Part shown: positions 1 through 6,643 of the stretch, one piece after another
Layout of the letters: the number at the start of each line of letters is the position of its first letter
Numbering within the stretch: the stretch's first letter is position 1
Notes under the pieces: model-generated
The model's input: only the letters and a program-made list of their open reading frames with translations
The model's database searches: none
What the model was told of the DNA's origin: nothing
Virus record (IMG/VR): IMGVR_UViG_3300037258_000357
Span: 1 to 44,583 of that record
Strand: one strand, 5' to 3'
Length of the DNA: 44,583 bases
Source: a virus
Made by a program: the position numbers and the translations under genes

Positions 1-353
1 GGCGGCCCGGCGGCCCAACCGCCTGGCGTGGCCTCGCTCCGATGCGTCGGTGTGTCGCACGGCAGAAATGCTATTGCCGTTCACTGGGTGCGACGGAGGC
101 TCGCCTCCCGGCGGGCCGGCTCGAAGCATCGTTCACTCGAAGCGTCGTTCATCGGCCCTCCGGATCGCCTGGCGTGCCAGCCGCTCTCCCGTTAAGCTGC
201 GGCCTTCGCCGAACCGGCGAGCCGCTCCGATTCTTTAAGCTTAGCTACTGAGAAGCCACTCTGCGACCAGGGCGCTGGCCTGCCTGTTTGCCCGTCCCCG
301 CGCCTTCCCGGACCGGGCACAATGTGGTCTCAGCATGTAATATGCGCCCGCGT
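1..353. other. non-coding left flank
   Basis: I see no convincing gene here; the short open frames have unnatural composition. It holds a 15-base direct repeat with one mismatch (121-135 and 137-151, period 16) and an AT-rich palindromic patch TTTAAGCTTA (234-243) followed by AGCTAC, which resembles the motif repeated in the regulator promoter near 1973-1998. The tyrosine integrase ends at 354 pointing into this stretch, so integrase arm sites or an attachment site could lie here, but no att core can be proven from one sequence. Confidence 0.4.
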
Positions 354-1334
354 TCAGAGCCGGTCACCGGGTGACAGCCGCTCGTGCGCGATCCGCGCCC
401 GGCCCTCCGCCAGCTCTCCCGCGTACACGTCGATCATCGCGCGCGTCTTCCACCCGGTGATCGCCATCAGATCCAGCTCCGTGCCGCCCGACAGCAGCCA
501 CTGGTGCGCCAGCGTCCGCCGGAACCGGTGCGGGTGCATCCCCTCAACCCCCGCCTGCCGCGCCCGCAGCGCCAGCAGCTCACGGATGCCGCTGACCGAC
601 AGCGAGCCGCGCAGGCCCAGCCACAGCCCCGGCTCCGCGGCGCAGGGATGCCGCATCCGCGCCCGCAGGTACCGGTCCAGCGCGCCGCACGTCTTGCGGC
701 CGATCGGCACCCCGGTCTCGTCGCCGCCCTTCAGCGTGACCACCAGCAGGCGGCGGCCGAGCTGGACGCTGGTCCGCTCGCTGTCGCCGGGCAGGTACTC
801 CAGCCCGGCCAGGCTGGACACGCGCATGCCGGTGTCGATCAGCACGCGCAGGACTGCCATGTCGCGGCGCTCAGTGAACCCGCTGCCCGCGCAGGCGGCG
901 AGCAGCCGGCGCAGCTCGCCGTCGCTGAATGGCGGCTTGCGGCGCCTGGGCACGGTGGGCGGCGTGATCCGTATCATCGGATTCACTGGCACAAGCTGCG
1001 GTTCCTCGGCCGCCAGCCATGTGAAGAACACGTGCAGGTTGCGGTAGTGGGTGGCGACCGAGGATGGGGCCAGGCTGGCCAGCTCGTCAGCGAGGAACCT
1101 GCGCAGGTCTTCGGTGGTGATGCCGGTGTGGGCCCCGTCCCCGGCCCACCCGATCAGGGCGCGCACGCCGGCGCTGTAGGTGCGCACGGTGTTCGCCGCC
1201 TTGTTCGCGCCCCGCAGCTCTAGGACCCAGGAGTCCAGCAGGTCCGCCAGCGGGACGGTTTCCTGGCGGAGCCGCGCCACGTTGCGGGCCATCAGCCCCG
1301 GCCCGCAACGTGCGTCGTGCAAATGCAATCCCAT
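354..1334 (-). CDS. int: tyrosine recombinase / phage integrase
   Basis: Site-specific recombinase of the lambda-integrase family, expected to integrate or excise the element through a covalent 3'-phosphotyrosyl intermediate. The N-terminal half is a SAM-like core-binding domain (TYSAGVRALIGW, then HYRNLHVFFTWL). The catalytic half carries the full set: Arg in DTGMRVSSLAGL, Lys in the strand after it (LKGGDETG), HxxR as HPHRFRRTLAHQ, the GW that replaces the second His, and the nucleophile Tyr in MIDVYAGE. Length, about 312-326 aa, is normal. The ATG at 1334 has no Shine-Dalgarno; an in-frame ATG at 1292 lies in the loop of a 13-bp hairpin with GGGG beside it and may be the true start. Leftmost gene, reading outward, as expected next to an attachment site. 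Confidence 0.93.
   Translation of the reverse strand: MGLHLHDARCGPGLMARNVARLRQETVPLADLLDSWVLELRGANKAANTVRTYSAGVRALIGWAGDGAHTGITTEDLRRFLADELASLAPSSVATHYRNLHVFFTWLAAEEPQLVPVNPMIRITPPTVPRRRKPPFSDGELRRLLAACAGSGFTERRDMAVLRVLIDTGMRVSSLAGLEYLPGDSERTSVQLGRRLLVVTLKGGDETGVPIGRKTCGALDRYLRARMRHPCAAEPGLWLGLRGSLSVSGIRELLALRARQAGVEGMHPHRFRRTLAHQWLLSGGTELDLMAITGWKTRAMIDVYAGELAEGRARIAHERLSPGDRL
1278..1312. promoter_or_regulatory. 13-bp inverted repeat over a possible integrase start
   Basis: 1278-1290 and 1300-1312 are exact reverse complements with a 9-base spacer. In the integrase mRNA the loop holds GGGG and the first two bases of the in-frame AUG at 1292. It could control translation, bind a protein, or simply be coding sequence if translation starts at 1334. 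Confidence 0.5.
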
Positions 1335-1357
1335 GGCATGGCTGATATGTCAGTCCC

Positions 1358-1549
1358 TTAGTTCCGCTCAGCGCGGGCCCGGCGGATGATCTCCTCGGCC
1401 TGGGTGGCCTCGGCCACGCGCTCACCGAGCGCGGTCACCGCCTTCCACATGGCCTCGCGGTCTGCCCGCATATCGGCGACTTCTTTCTCCAGGGTGGCCA
1501 GCCTGTCTTCGGGTCTGACCGGTGGACGCGACTGCGCGCCGTTACTCAA
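1358..1549 (-). CDS. small coiled-coil protein
   Basis: A 63-aa hydrophilic protein that is almost all helix, with a heptad-like stretch from RLATLEKEVADMRADREAM to GERVAEATQAEEI, so probably a small coiled-coil dimer. I do not recognise a family. The start is TTG at 1547-1549, chosen because a strong GGGAGGGA ribosome site lies just upstream. It sits between the repressor and the integrase on the same strand, with 24 bases to the integrase ATG at 1334, so it is probably co-transcribed with both and may be a small partner of either. Function unknown. Confidence 0.6.
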   Translation of the reverse strand: MSNGAQSRPPVRPEDRLATLEKEVADMRADREAMWKAVTALGERVAEATQAEEIIRRARAERN

Positions 1550-1588
1550 TGCGGATCCCTCCCCATGGGCGGCCTGCCTTGGCCAGCC

Positions 1589-1900
1589 CTAGCCGGTTCC
1601 GCGTTCTTCGCGCAGCGCCCGGATCAGGGCAGTCCGCTCATCCTCAGTGAAAGTGGTGAGGCTCCAGATCGTTGCCTCGTCTTGTGTGACATATGGTTCG
1701 ACGCCCAGACCGTCACCGAGGTTTACGCCCAGCACTTCTTCAATTGCGCCAATTGAGGATTTCGGGTAGGAGCGGTCGTGCTCCCAGTTGTCGATGGTCT
1801 TCTGGCTGACGTCGAGGGCGTCGGCCAGGTCAGCCTGCGAGAGACGTTTGCGCTCGCGGGCACGCTTGATCGTCATGCCGATCGGCGGCCGGTCGTCCAT
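1589..1900 (-). CDS. XRE-family repressor-like regulator
   Basis: 103 aa. Residues about 9-65 form a Cro/C1-type helix-turn-helix: IKRARERKRLSQADLADAL, the recognition helix VSQKTIDNWEHDRSYP, then the closing helix. The C-terminal 40 residues are acidic (FTEDERTALIRALREE) and may be for dimerisation; there is no LexA-like protease domain. It is divergent from a second XRE gene at 2034 across a 133-base AT-richer gap, the classic lysis-lysogeny switch arrangement. I infer that it is the immunity repressor and controls both promoters in that gap. No clear Shine-Dalgarno is present before the ATG at 1900, so it may be leaderless. Confidence 0.85.
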   Translation of the reverse strand: MDDRPPIGMTIKRARERKRLSQADLADALDVSQKTIDNWEHDRSYPKSSIGAIEEVLGVNLGDGLGVEPYVTQDEATIWSLTTFTEDERTALIRALREERGTG

Positions 1901-2033
1901 GCCTTCATGGTCTACGAAACTCCACGAAAGTCAAGCCGGGGTTAGAGGACTCTGGCCACTGAGATTACGTCAAGCTTCGCCTAGCTTCCTCTAGCTACTT
2001 GCTCTGCTACTTGAGTTACGCTAACTTACGTCC
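1901..2033. promoter_or_regulatory. divergent XRE/XRE control region with phased repeats
   Basis: AT-richer than its surroundings. AGCTTC at 1973-1978 and 1983-1988 and AGCTAC at 1993-1998 are exactly 10 bases apart, and GCTACTTG recurs at 1994-2001 and 2006-2013. A rightward promoter can be read as TTGCTC (1999-2004), 17 bases, TAACTT (2022-2027), placing the transcript start at or next to the ATG at 2034, so that mRNA is probably leaderless. The repeats overlap the -35 element, as repressor operators would. The leftward promoter is less clear; TTGAC-type hexamers are present on the minus strand near 1940 and 1970. Confidence 0.6.
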
Positions 2034-2273
2034 ATGGCACGAAGCAGAAGCAGAGTCACGAACGGCCCGGCGATCCTCGCCAAGCGGGAGATGCTGGGCA
2101 TCCCCCAGAAGACCCTGGCCGAGCGCATCGGCGTCTCCGGGTCCTATCTGTCCCGCATCGAGAACGGCGTCGAGACGCCCGGCCTGACCAGCACGGCAGT
2201 CCGCAAGCTGGCCGTCGAGCTGGGCGTCTCGCTCGAAGAGATCACGGTCCCCGTCGAGCCGGTGCCGGTGTGA
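2034..2273 (+). CDS. XRE-family (Cro-like) DNA-binding protein
   Basis: 79 aa, essentially one helix-turn-helix domain: AILAKREMLGIPQKTLAERI, turn, GVSGSYLSRIENGVETP (recognition helix with the YLSRIENG signature), and a closing helix TAVRKLAVELGVSLEEI. First gene of the long rightward early operon and divergent from the 1589-1900 repressor, so it is the best candidate for the Cro/early-switch protein. No ribosome site precedes the ATG, which together with the -10 element at 2022-2027 suggests leaderless translation. Its stop overlaps the next start (GTGA at 2270-2273). Confidence 0.85.
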   Translation: MARSRSRVTNGPAILAKREMLGIPQKTLAERIGVSGSYLSRIENGVETPGLTSTAVRKLAVELGVSLEEITVPVEPVPV

Positions 2274-2500
2274 GCACCCCAGCGCAGGCCCGCGCCGCCG
2301 CCCATCAGTCCTGGGCCAACACGGCCGACCGGACCGCCCGCACCGAAGCCGCCCGCACCGGCCTGCTGAACAAGTTTCAGCGGGAAGCCCGCGAGCGGCT
2401 CGGCGACGGCGCGACCGAACGGCAGGTCGCCCTGGCCGCCGAGTCGGCCCGCCGCGCCCACTACGCCCGCATGGCCGCTCGCCGCACCACAGCCCCGTAA
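2270..2500 (+). CDS. conserved small hypothetical protein
   Basis: 76 aa, very rich in Ala and Arg and probably all-helical (TARTEAARTGLLNKFQREAR ... AAESARRAHYARMAARR). Proteins of this look are common next to small XRE genes in actinobacterial plasmids and phages, but no function is known to me. The GTG start overlaps the stop of the XRE gene by four bases, so it is translationally coupled to it. A strong hairpin follows the stop codon (2507-2534). Confidence 0.7.
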   Translation: MSTPAQARAAAHQSWANTADRTARTEAARTGLLNKFQREARERLGDGATERQVALAAESARRAHYARMAARRTTAP

Positions 2501-2506
2501 AGCATT

Positions 2507-2534
2507 CAGCCCGCCCCAGGCACGGGGCGGGCTG
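2507..2534 (+). terminator. strong hairpin after the first two early genes
   Basis: An 11-bp perfect GC stem (2507-2517 with 2524-2534) with a 6-base loop lies seven bases after a stop codon. There is no T-run, which is usual for actinobacterial terminators. It could end or attenuate transcription from the 2034 promoter before the rest of the early operon. Confidence 0.6.
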
Positions 2535-2566
2535 GAGCAGCAACCAACAGTTTAGGAGCAGCAGCA

Positions 2567-3214
2567 ATGCCCACCATCTACACCCGCAGCCAGGGCCTGG
2601 ACGCCCCTGGCGCGCAACTGAACCGCCAGATCCTCGACGGAGGCCACCTGCTCGTCACCGTCGAGATCGGCGACCAGGGCAGCTATGTGGCCTTCGGGTC
2701 CCCCGACGAGATCGAGCCCTACATCGCCGCGTTCTGCGAGGCGCTGGAGCTGGCCCGCCAGGGACAGGCCGAGCTGGCCGCCGCCGGGCACGCCTTCGTC
2801 GCGCCGGGCCAGGTCTCCCCGGGCCGTGTCGCGCGCGACGCCTGCATGAAGTGCGGGAAGCGCCGGAGCATCCACCAGCCGTCCGCCGAGACCGGCCAGT
2901 GCACGGCCCACCTGGACGGCGAGCAGTGCCGCCGCTACAACAGCCACGAAGGTGACCACGTCGCGGACAGTGGTGTGACCTGGGACATGTTCCCCACCGA
3001 GCCTGCCGACGTTGACCCTCGCTGCTCCGTGGACTGGGGCAACGGCATGGCCACGCAGCGGTGCGCGCTCGACGAGGGCCACGCGGGCGGCCACCGTGAC
3101 CAGGACGGCCACACCTGGCCAGCCGCCGCCGCCTTCCCCGTCATCCCGGCCGAGCAGATCGCGGCCGAGGTTGCCGAGGACGTCCGCAACCTGATCGCTG
3201 GCGGTGCGGCATGA
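2567..3214 (+). CDS. Cys/His/Trp mini-domain protein
   Basis: 215 aa. The N-terminal third is an alpha/beta segment (TVEIGDQGSYVAFGSPDEIE). The centre has CMKCGKRRSIH. Two copies of a mini-domain follow: QCRRYNSHEGDHVADSGVTW, and RCALDEGHAGGHRDQDGHTW near residue 165-185. The pattern Cys, four residues, GH or GDH, His, then a Trp suggests zinc-binding knuckles seen in many actinophage hypothetical proteins. The same motif returns in the next gene and in 38743-38973. The start is an ATG with AGGAG eight bases upstream. Function unknown. Confidence 0.75.
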   Translation: MPTIYTRSQGLDAPGAQLNRQILDGGHLLVTVEIGDQGSYVAFGSPDEIEPYIAAFCEALELARQGQAELAAAGHAFVAPGQVSPGRVARDACMKCGKRRSIHQPSAETGQCTAHLDGEQCRRYNSHEGDHVADSGVTWDMFPTEPADVDPRCSVDWGNGMATQRCALDEGHAGGHRDQDGHTWPAAAAFPVIPAEQIAAEVAEDVRNLIAGGAA

Positions 3215-3612
3215 CCGCCGCCGTCGAGGCCCTGCGCCGCATCGACATGCTTGGCGACGAAGGCCGACTGCGCGTGCTCCAGCTCCTGGTCGGCGACGGG
3301 GTCGCCGACGCCATCCTGGCGGCGACCGAGCAGGTCGGCCAGCCCCGCCAGCCCAGCCTGCCGCCGTTCACGCCCGCAATGTCGATCAGCGACGTGCAGC
3401 CGCCGATGCCGCACGCCACCCCCATCTGCGGCGCGCGGAACCTCGACGCGGACGGGGCACGCTGCGTCGCCATCCCCGGTCACACCGACGTGGACCACGT
3501 GGATGCGGCCGGGTACCGGTGGCCGGTCGAGGCGCCCCCGCTGCCGTTCACGCCCGCCGCACCCGACACGCCCGCCGCCCAGGACGAGGCCGTGCTGGAC
3601 GGTGCCCGGTGA
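3211..3612 (+). CDS. Cys/His/Trp mini-domain protein
   Basis: 133 aa. Residues 1-45 are helical, followed by two Pro-rich linkers containing the repeated phrase LPPFTPA / LPFTPAA. Between them lies one copy of the mini-domain seen in the preceding gene (CGARNLDADGARCVAIPGH, then DHVDAAGYRWP), with two Cys, two His and a Trp spaced as a likely zinc knuckle. ATGA overlap with the previous gene and GTGA overlap with the next. Possibly a divergent paralogue of 2567-3214. Role unknown. Confidence 0.75.
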   Translation: MTAAVEALRRIDMLGDEGRLRVLQLLVGDGVADAILAATEQVGQPRQPSLPPFTPAMSISDVQPPMPHATPICGARNLDADGARCVAIPGHTDVDHVDAAGYRWPVEAPPLPFTPAAPDTPAAQDEAVLDGAR

Positions 3613-3806
3613 TCAAGATCAACGGCAAGACCATGCTCACCGCCGACGACGTCGCCGGGCTCTTCGGCGTGGACCCGAAGACCGTCACCCAGTGGGCCAA
3701 GTCCGGGCGCATCGCACACATCCGCACGCCGGGTGGCCACCGCCGCTATGCCGCTGCCGAGGTCCAGGACCTGCTCGACCGCGGCCGTGGGGAGCGGACC
3801 CAGTGA
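3609..3806 (+). CDS. BldC/MerR-type small DNA-binding protein (excisionase-like)
   Basis: 65 aa. A compact winged helix of the MerR/BldC group: LTADDVAGLFGVDPKTVTQW is the helix-turn-helix, AKSGRIAHIRTPGGHRRY the wing with the signature RTPGGHRRY, then a closing helix AAEVQDLLDRG. BldC-like single-domain proteins bind DNA cooperatively as regulators in actinobacteria, and the same fold serves as recombination directionality factor in many phages. With an integrase at 354-1334 and a serine recombinase at 10297 either role is possible. GTG start at 3609 overlapping the previous stop. Confidence 0.88.
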   Translation: MIKINGKTMLTADDVAGLFGVDPKTVTQWAKSGRIAHIRTPGGHRRYAAAEVQDLLDRGRGERTQ

Positions 3807-3898
3807 CCGCGCGGTGGGCGGTTGCCGTCCTCGTCGCCGTGCCCGCCGTGTTCACGCTGGTGGCGCTGGTCCGGTCGAACCGCCGGAGGCTGCCGTGA
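3803..3898 (+). CDS. 31-aa membrane microprotein
   Basis: GTG start overlapping the previous stop (GTGA at 3803-3806) and stop overlapping the next start. One transmembrane helix (WAVAVLVAVPAVFTLVALV) followed by a positively charged tail RSNRRRLP, so probably N-out, C-in. Both junctions are four-base overlaps, which argues that this short frame is real. It resembles the 31-aa protein at 4759-4854 in layout. No family is recognised. Confidence 0.6.
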   Translation: MTARWAVAVLVAVPAVFTLVALVRSNRRRLP

Positions 3899-4287
3899 TC
3901 CCCGCGCTGACCGCCGCCGCCCTCGCCGCCGTGCTCGCGCTCGCCTGCCTGTGGCCAGCCCTGGCCGTCCCCATTGGCCGCCACGCCCACCCCGCCGTGG
4001 CCGCCCTGCCCGAACTGGCCCACCCGCTGCCCGAGCCGCCCCGCCCGCCGGTGTGGGCGCCGCCGCGGCTCGCCCCCTACACGCCGGCCGCCGCGCCGTA
4101 CGAGCCGTACAGCGCGGATGCCCGGCTGGTGGCCGATGAGGCGCGGGAGTGGGCCGCGCCGCTGGCCGAGGCGATCGAGGCGGGCGCGGCGGCGGCCAGG
4201 GCGGCCAGCCCGGTGCCGCCGTGGCCGGGGACGTTCACGACCGGGTCGTTCCGGGCGGTTTGCGGCGGGGAGCCCGGTGATGGCTAA
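3895..4287 (+). CDS. membrane-anchored Pro/Ala-rich protein
   Basis: 130 aa. Starts with a hydrophobic N-terminus (IPALTAAALAAVLALACLWP) that is a signal anchor or uncleaved transmembrane helix, followed by a Pro-rich linker (PLPEPPRPPVWAPPRLAPY) and an Ala-rich helix (LVADEAREWAAPLAEAIEAG). GTG start inside the four-base overlap with the 31-aa gene; the end overlaps the next gene by eight bases. Probably part of the membrane cluster at 3803-5299. No known function. Confidence 0.65.
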   Translation: MIPALTAAALAAVLALACLWPALAVPIGRHAHPAVAALPELAHPLPEPPRPPVWAPPRLAPYTPAAAPYEPYSADARLVADEAREWAAPLAEAIEAGAAAARAASPVPPWPGTFTTGSFRAVCGGEPGDG

Positions 4288-4759
4288 CCCCTACCGGGAG
4301 CGTGAGGCCGCTCTCCAGGCCCAGGCCGAGCGTGACCGCGTCCGGCTCAGGCCACGGGACGGCATAGACCCGGCGCTGGCCACCAGCCGGGCGGCGCGCG
4401 CCGCCACACCCGTACCCGCCGCCGTGGTCAAGAGCGCCGTGGTCAAGGAGGCCCCGGCCATCGGGCCACCCTCGGTGACCGCCGTGCCGCCGCCCGGGGC
4501 CGCCCCTGAGCTGAGGGGTGCGGTCAGGGTCGGCGGCTTCCCACCCGACTCCCGTACCGGGCGCACCCGCTACCCGTTCCCCGAACTCGCCAGGGACGGC
4601 GGGGTCTGGCGCATCGACCCCGCCACCTGGGGGGCCAAGCCGCTGTCCATCCGCTCCGCCGCCAACAAGTGGGCGCACAGCCACGGCTACACCGCGCAGG
4701 CGCGCACCGGCGCGGACGGGATGCTGTACCTCCAGTTCAGCAGGACGGCGGCGCGCTGA
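4280..4759 (+). CDS. hypothetical protein with conserved C-terminal domain
   Basis: 159 aa. ATG at 4280 overlaps the previous gene. Residues 1-95 are a charged helix followed by a low-complexity Ala/Val/Pro linker. Residues about 105-159 look like a small folded domain (GGVWRIDPATWGAK, then SIRSAANKWAHSHGYTAQAR and GMLYLQFS), whose alternation of helix and strand would suit a nucleic-acid-binding unit. I cannot assign a family. Its stop shares the TGATG junction with the next microprotein. Confidence 0.65.
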   Translation: MANPYREREAALQAQAERDRVRLRPRDGIDPALATSRAARAATPVPAAVVKSAVVKEAPAIGPPSVTAVPPPGAAPELRGAVRVGGFPPDSRTGRTRYPFPELARDGGVWRIDPATWGAKPLSIRSAANKWAHSHGYTAQARTGADGMLYLQFSRTAAR

Positions 4760-4854
4760 TGTACCTCGCCGAGATGGCCGCCGCGTCCATCCTCGTCCCC
4801 GCCGCCGTCGCGTTCGTGGCGTGGCGGCTGCGCTGGCTGAGGCGGGTGCCGTGA
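4759..4854 (+). CDS. 31-aa membrane microprotein
   Basis: ATG in a TGATG junction with the previous gene; stop overlapped by the next GTG start. One transmembrane helix (AAASILVPAAVAFVAW) and a basic tail RLRWLRRVP. Same length and layout as the product of 3803-3898, down to the Arg-rich end finishing in Pro. Tight coupling on both sides supports it. Function unknown. Confidence 0.6.
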   Translation: MYLAEMAAASILVPAAVAFVAWRLRWLRRVP

Positions 4855-5069
4855 GCACCACCACCGAGCCCAGGTGCGGGCGCTGCCACAAGCCCAAGCC
4901 CGCCCACGAAGGCGGCACACCCGAAGAAACCGAAATCCTCCTGGGCCGCCTGCACTGCAAGGGCTACGCCATCCCCCGCGCCGAGGCCGCCCCCATCGCC
5001 ACCGACCCCGCCGCCCTCTGCCGCACCTGCTGGAGGCGCGGCCACAAGACGGAAGACTGCCCATGCTGA
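4851..5069 (+). CDS. CCHC zinc-knuckle protein
   Basis: 72 aa. The C-terminus is CRTCWRRGHKTEDCPC, an exact C-X2-C-X4-H-X4-C knuckle of the type that binds single-stranded nucleic acid in retroviral nucleocapsids and eukaryotic RNA-binding proteins. A second metal site is likely near the N-terminus (CGRCHKPKPAHEGG, with a later CKGY). GTG start at 4851 overlaps the previous stop. It lies four genes before RecT in the same operon, so a single-strand nucleic-acid role is plausible but is inference. Confidence 0.7.
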   Translation: MSTTTEPRCGRCHKPKPAHEGGTPEETEILLGRLHCKGYAIPRAEAAPIATDPAALCRTCWRRGHKTEDCPC

Positions 5070-5299
5070 CCGACATCATCCTGGCCGTCATCGCCCTGGC
5101 CGTGTGGACCGCCGTGGCCTGGTGGCTCGCGCTCGCCCTCGGCCAGGCCATCCACGGCCGCGACGACGCCGACCTGGCCGCCCTGGTGGATGCCACCTGT
5201 GAGCCCCGGCATCACACTCACGAGCGGCTGGCCGACACCGGGGAGATGGCCGCCGTGCCCGACGAGCTGGCGCGCCGGCGTGCCAGGGGGCCGGCGTGA
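5063..5299 (+). CDS. small membrane protein
   Basis: 78 aa. The N-terminus is a transmembrane helix rich in Trp (IILAVIALAVWTAVAWWLAL), followed by an acidic then His-rich cytoplasmic-type tail (RDDADLAALVDATCEPRHH). ATG at 5063 lies seven bases inside the zinc-knuckle gene, and the stop overlaps the GTG of the exonuclease gene. Fourth membrane protein in this 1.5-kb stretch. No family recognised. Confidence 0.65.
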   Translation: MLTDIILAVIALAVWTAVAWWLALALGQAIHGRDDADLAALVDATCEPRHHTHERLADTGEMAAVPDELARRRARGPA

Positions 5300-6150
5300 T
5301 CATCACCGAGCCCGGCATCTACGACGGGCTGGACGAGGCCGAGTACCACCGTGACCCCGTGCCCGGGGGGTCGCTGTCCTCGACCGGGGCGCGGGAGATG
5401 CTGCCGCCGTCGTGCCCGGCGCTCCACCACTACCGGCGCACCCACCCCGTGTTCAAAGACGTGTTCGACTTCGGCAGCGCGGCGCACAAGCTCGTGCTCG
5501 GCACCGGGCCGAAGGTCGAGGTCATCGACGCCAGGGACTGGCGCACCAACGCCGCCAAGGACCAGCGCGACGCCGCCCGCGAGAACGGGTTCATCCCGCT
5601 GCTGAAGCACGAATGGCAGCACGTCGAGGACATGGCCGCCGCGATCCAGGACCACCCGCTGGCCGGGGAGCTGCTCGACCCGCTCGCGGGCGGGAAGGCC
5701 GAGCAGTCGCTGTTCTGGCGCGACCCCGACTTCGAGGTGTGGTGCCGGGTCCGCCTGGACTGGCTGTCGGGCCACCGGGTCACCAGCACCGGCCAGTTGA
5801 TCATCGTGGACTACAAAACGGCCGACAGCGCCGACCCGGAAACGTTTGCGCGCAAGTCGGCGGCTAACTGGGGCTACCACCAGCAGGACGCCTTCTACAG
5901 CGAGGGCGTGCGCGTGGTGCTCGGCGAAGATCCCGTGTTCTGGTTCATCGCCCAGGACAAGAACCCGCCGTACCTGGTGAGCGTCGTCGAGCTGAGCCCG
6001 GAGGACCAGCGGGCCGGTCACGAACTCAACCGGATCGCCCTGGAGCGGTACCGGGACTGCAAGCAATCCGGCATCTGGCCGGGCTACCCGAACGAAGCCG
6101 TCACGGTCGCGATGCCCCCGTGGGCGAGGTCGAGGGGTGATGACTGGTGA
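5296..6150 (+). CDS. PD-(D/E)XK exonuclease (RecE / exodeoxyribonuclease VIII-like)
   Basis: 284 aa. Member of the RecB/RecE-like nuclease group usually found next to RecT in phages. It would resect double-stranded ends 5' to 3' to make single strands for annealing. The core is visible: Asp in CRVRLDWLSG, then IIVDYKTADSADPETF carrying the D-x-K motif, then the Gln of the QxxxY helix (NWGYHQQDAFYSEGV). The N-terminal YDGLDEAEYHRDP and the LSSTGAREML helix match the phage RecE-like family start. GTG start in a GTGA overlap. RecT follows after two small genes, giving a RecET-type pair. Confidence 0.88.
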   Translation: MIITEPGIYDGLDEAEYHRDPVPGGSLSSTGAREMLPPSCPALHHYRRTHPVFKDVFDFGSAAHKLVLGTGPKVEVIDARDWRTNAAKDQRDAARENGFIPLLKHEWQHVEDMAAAIQDHPLAGELLDPLAGGKAEQSLFWRDPDFEVWCRVRLDWLSGHRVTSTGQLIIVDYKTADSADPETFARKSAANWGYHQQDAFYSEGVRVVLGEDPVFWFIAQDKNPPYLVSVVELSPEDQRAGHELNRIALERYRDCKQSGIWPGYPNEAVTVAMPPWARSRGDDW

Positions 6151-6329
6151 AGGCCTATGAGATCAAGCTGTCTGGCTGCGACGACAGCACGCGGTTCGTG
6201 ATGGACCTCGACGACGCCGAAGCCGCCCTGCTCGAACGTGTCGCGGCACGCAGTCAGGAAGCCAGCTCGTACGGCTGCGAGCCCCGGATGTACCTGACCA
6301 CCCCGCCCCCCGAGGAAGACGAGTTCTGA
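6147..6329 (+). CDS. small hypothetical protein
   Basis: 60 aa, acidic, predicted strand-strand-helix-strand (YEIKLSGCDDSTRFVMDLDD, then a helix AALLERVAARSQEA, then CEPRMYLTTPP). GTG start at 6147 overlaps the exonuclease stop, and its own stop is in a TGATG junction with the next gene. Its place between the exonuclease and RecT hints at an accessory role in recombination. Not recognised. Confidence 0.6.
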   Translation: MKAYEIKLSGCDDSTRFVMDLDDAEAALLERVAARSQEASSYGCEPRMYLTTPPPEEDEF

Positions 6330-6643
6330 TGTGGGCCGTGATTCTCGGCAGCCACCTGCCTTACCACGCCTCCGCCTGCTGGGTTTTCACCGACGAGCCC
6401 ACCGCCCAGCGGTTCGCGGCCTTCGTCACCAGCGAGATCGACCCGGCCCAGGTCATCAAGGCCGCCGACCCCGTCTGCGAGCTTCTGAACTGGCGCGACC
6501 AGATCGCGTCCCGCACCGCCATGTGCGAGATCCCGGGCGACTGCCCGAACGGCCCCGGCCCGCACGCCTATGTCCCCGATCAGGAGATGTTGCCCGAAAC
6601 CGGTTACGTCTGCTGCCGCCAGCCTTCCGAGGAGCACGAATGA
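6329..6643 (+). CDS. hypothetical protein with paired cysteines
   Basis: 104 aa. The N-terminal half reads like a small alpha/beta domain (MWAVILGSHLPYHASACWVF, then a helix TAQRFAAFVTSEID). The C-terminus has MCEIPGDCPNG and YVCCRQPSEEH, so four Cys that could bind metal. ATG in a TGATG junction; its stop overlaps the RecT start (ATGA). Function unknown. Confidence 0.6.
   Translation: MWAVILGSHLPYHASACWVFTDEPTAQRFAAFVTSEIDPAQVIKAADPVCELLNWRDQIASRTAMCEIPGDCPNGPGPHAYVPDQEMLPETGYVCCRQPSEEHE

Noticed and set aside
1-238. continuation of the 44507 gene if the sequence were circular
   Set aside because: The frame stays open across the joined ends, but the resulting protein is Arg/Pro/Ser-rich and looks unnatural, and no end overlap proves circularity.
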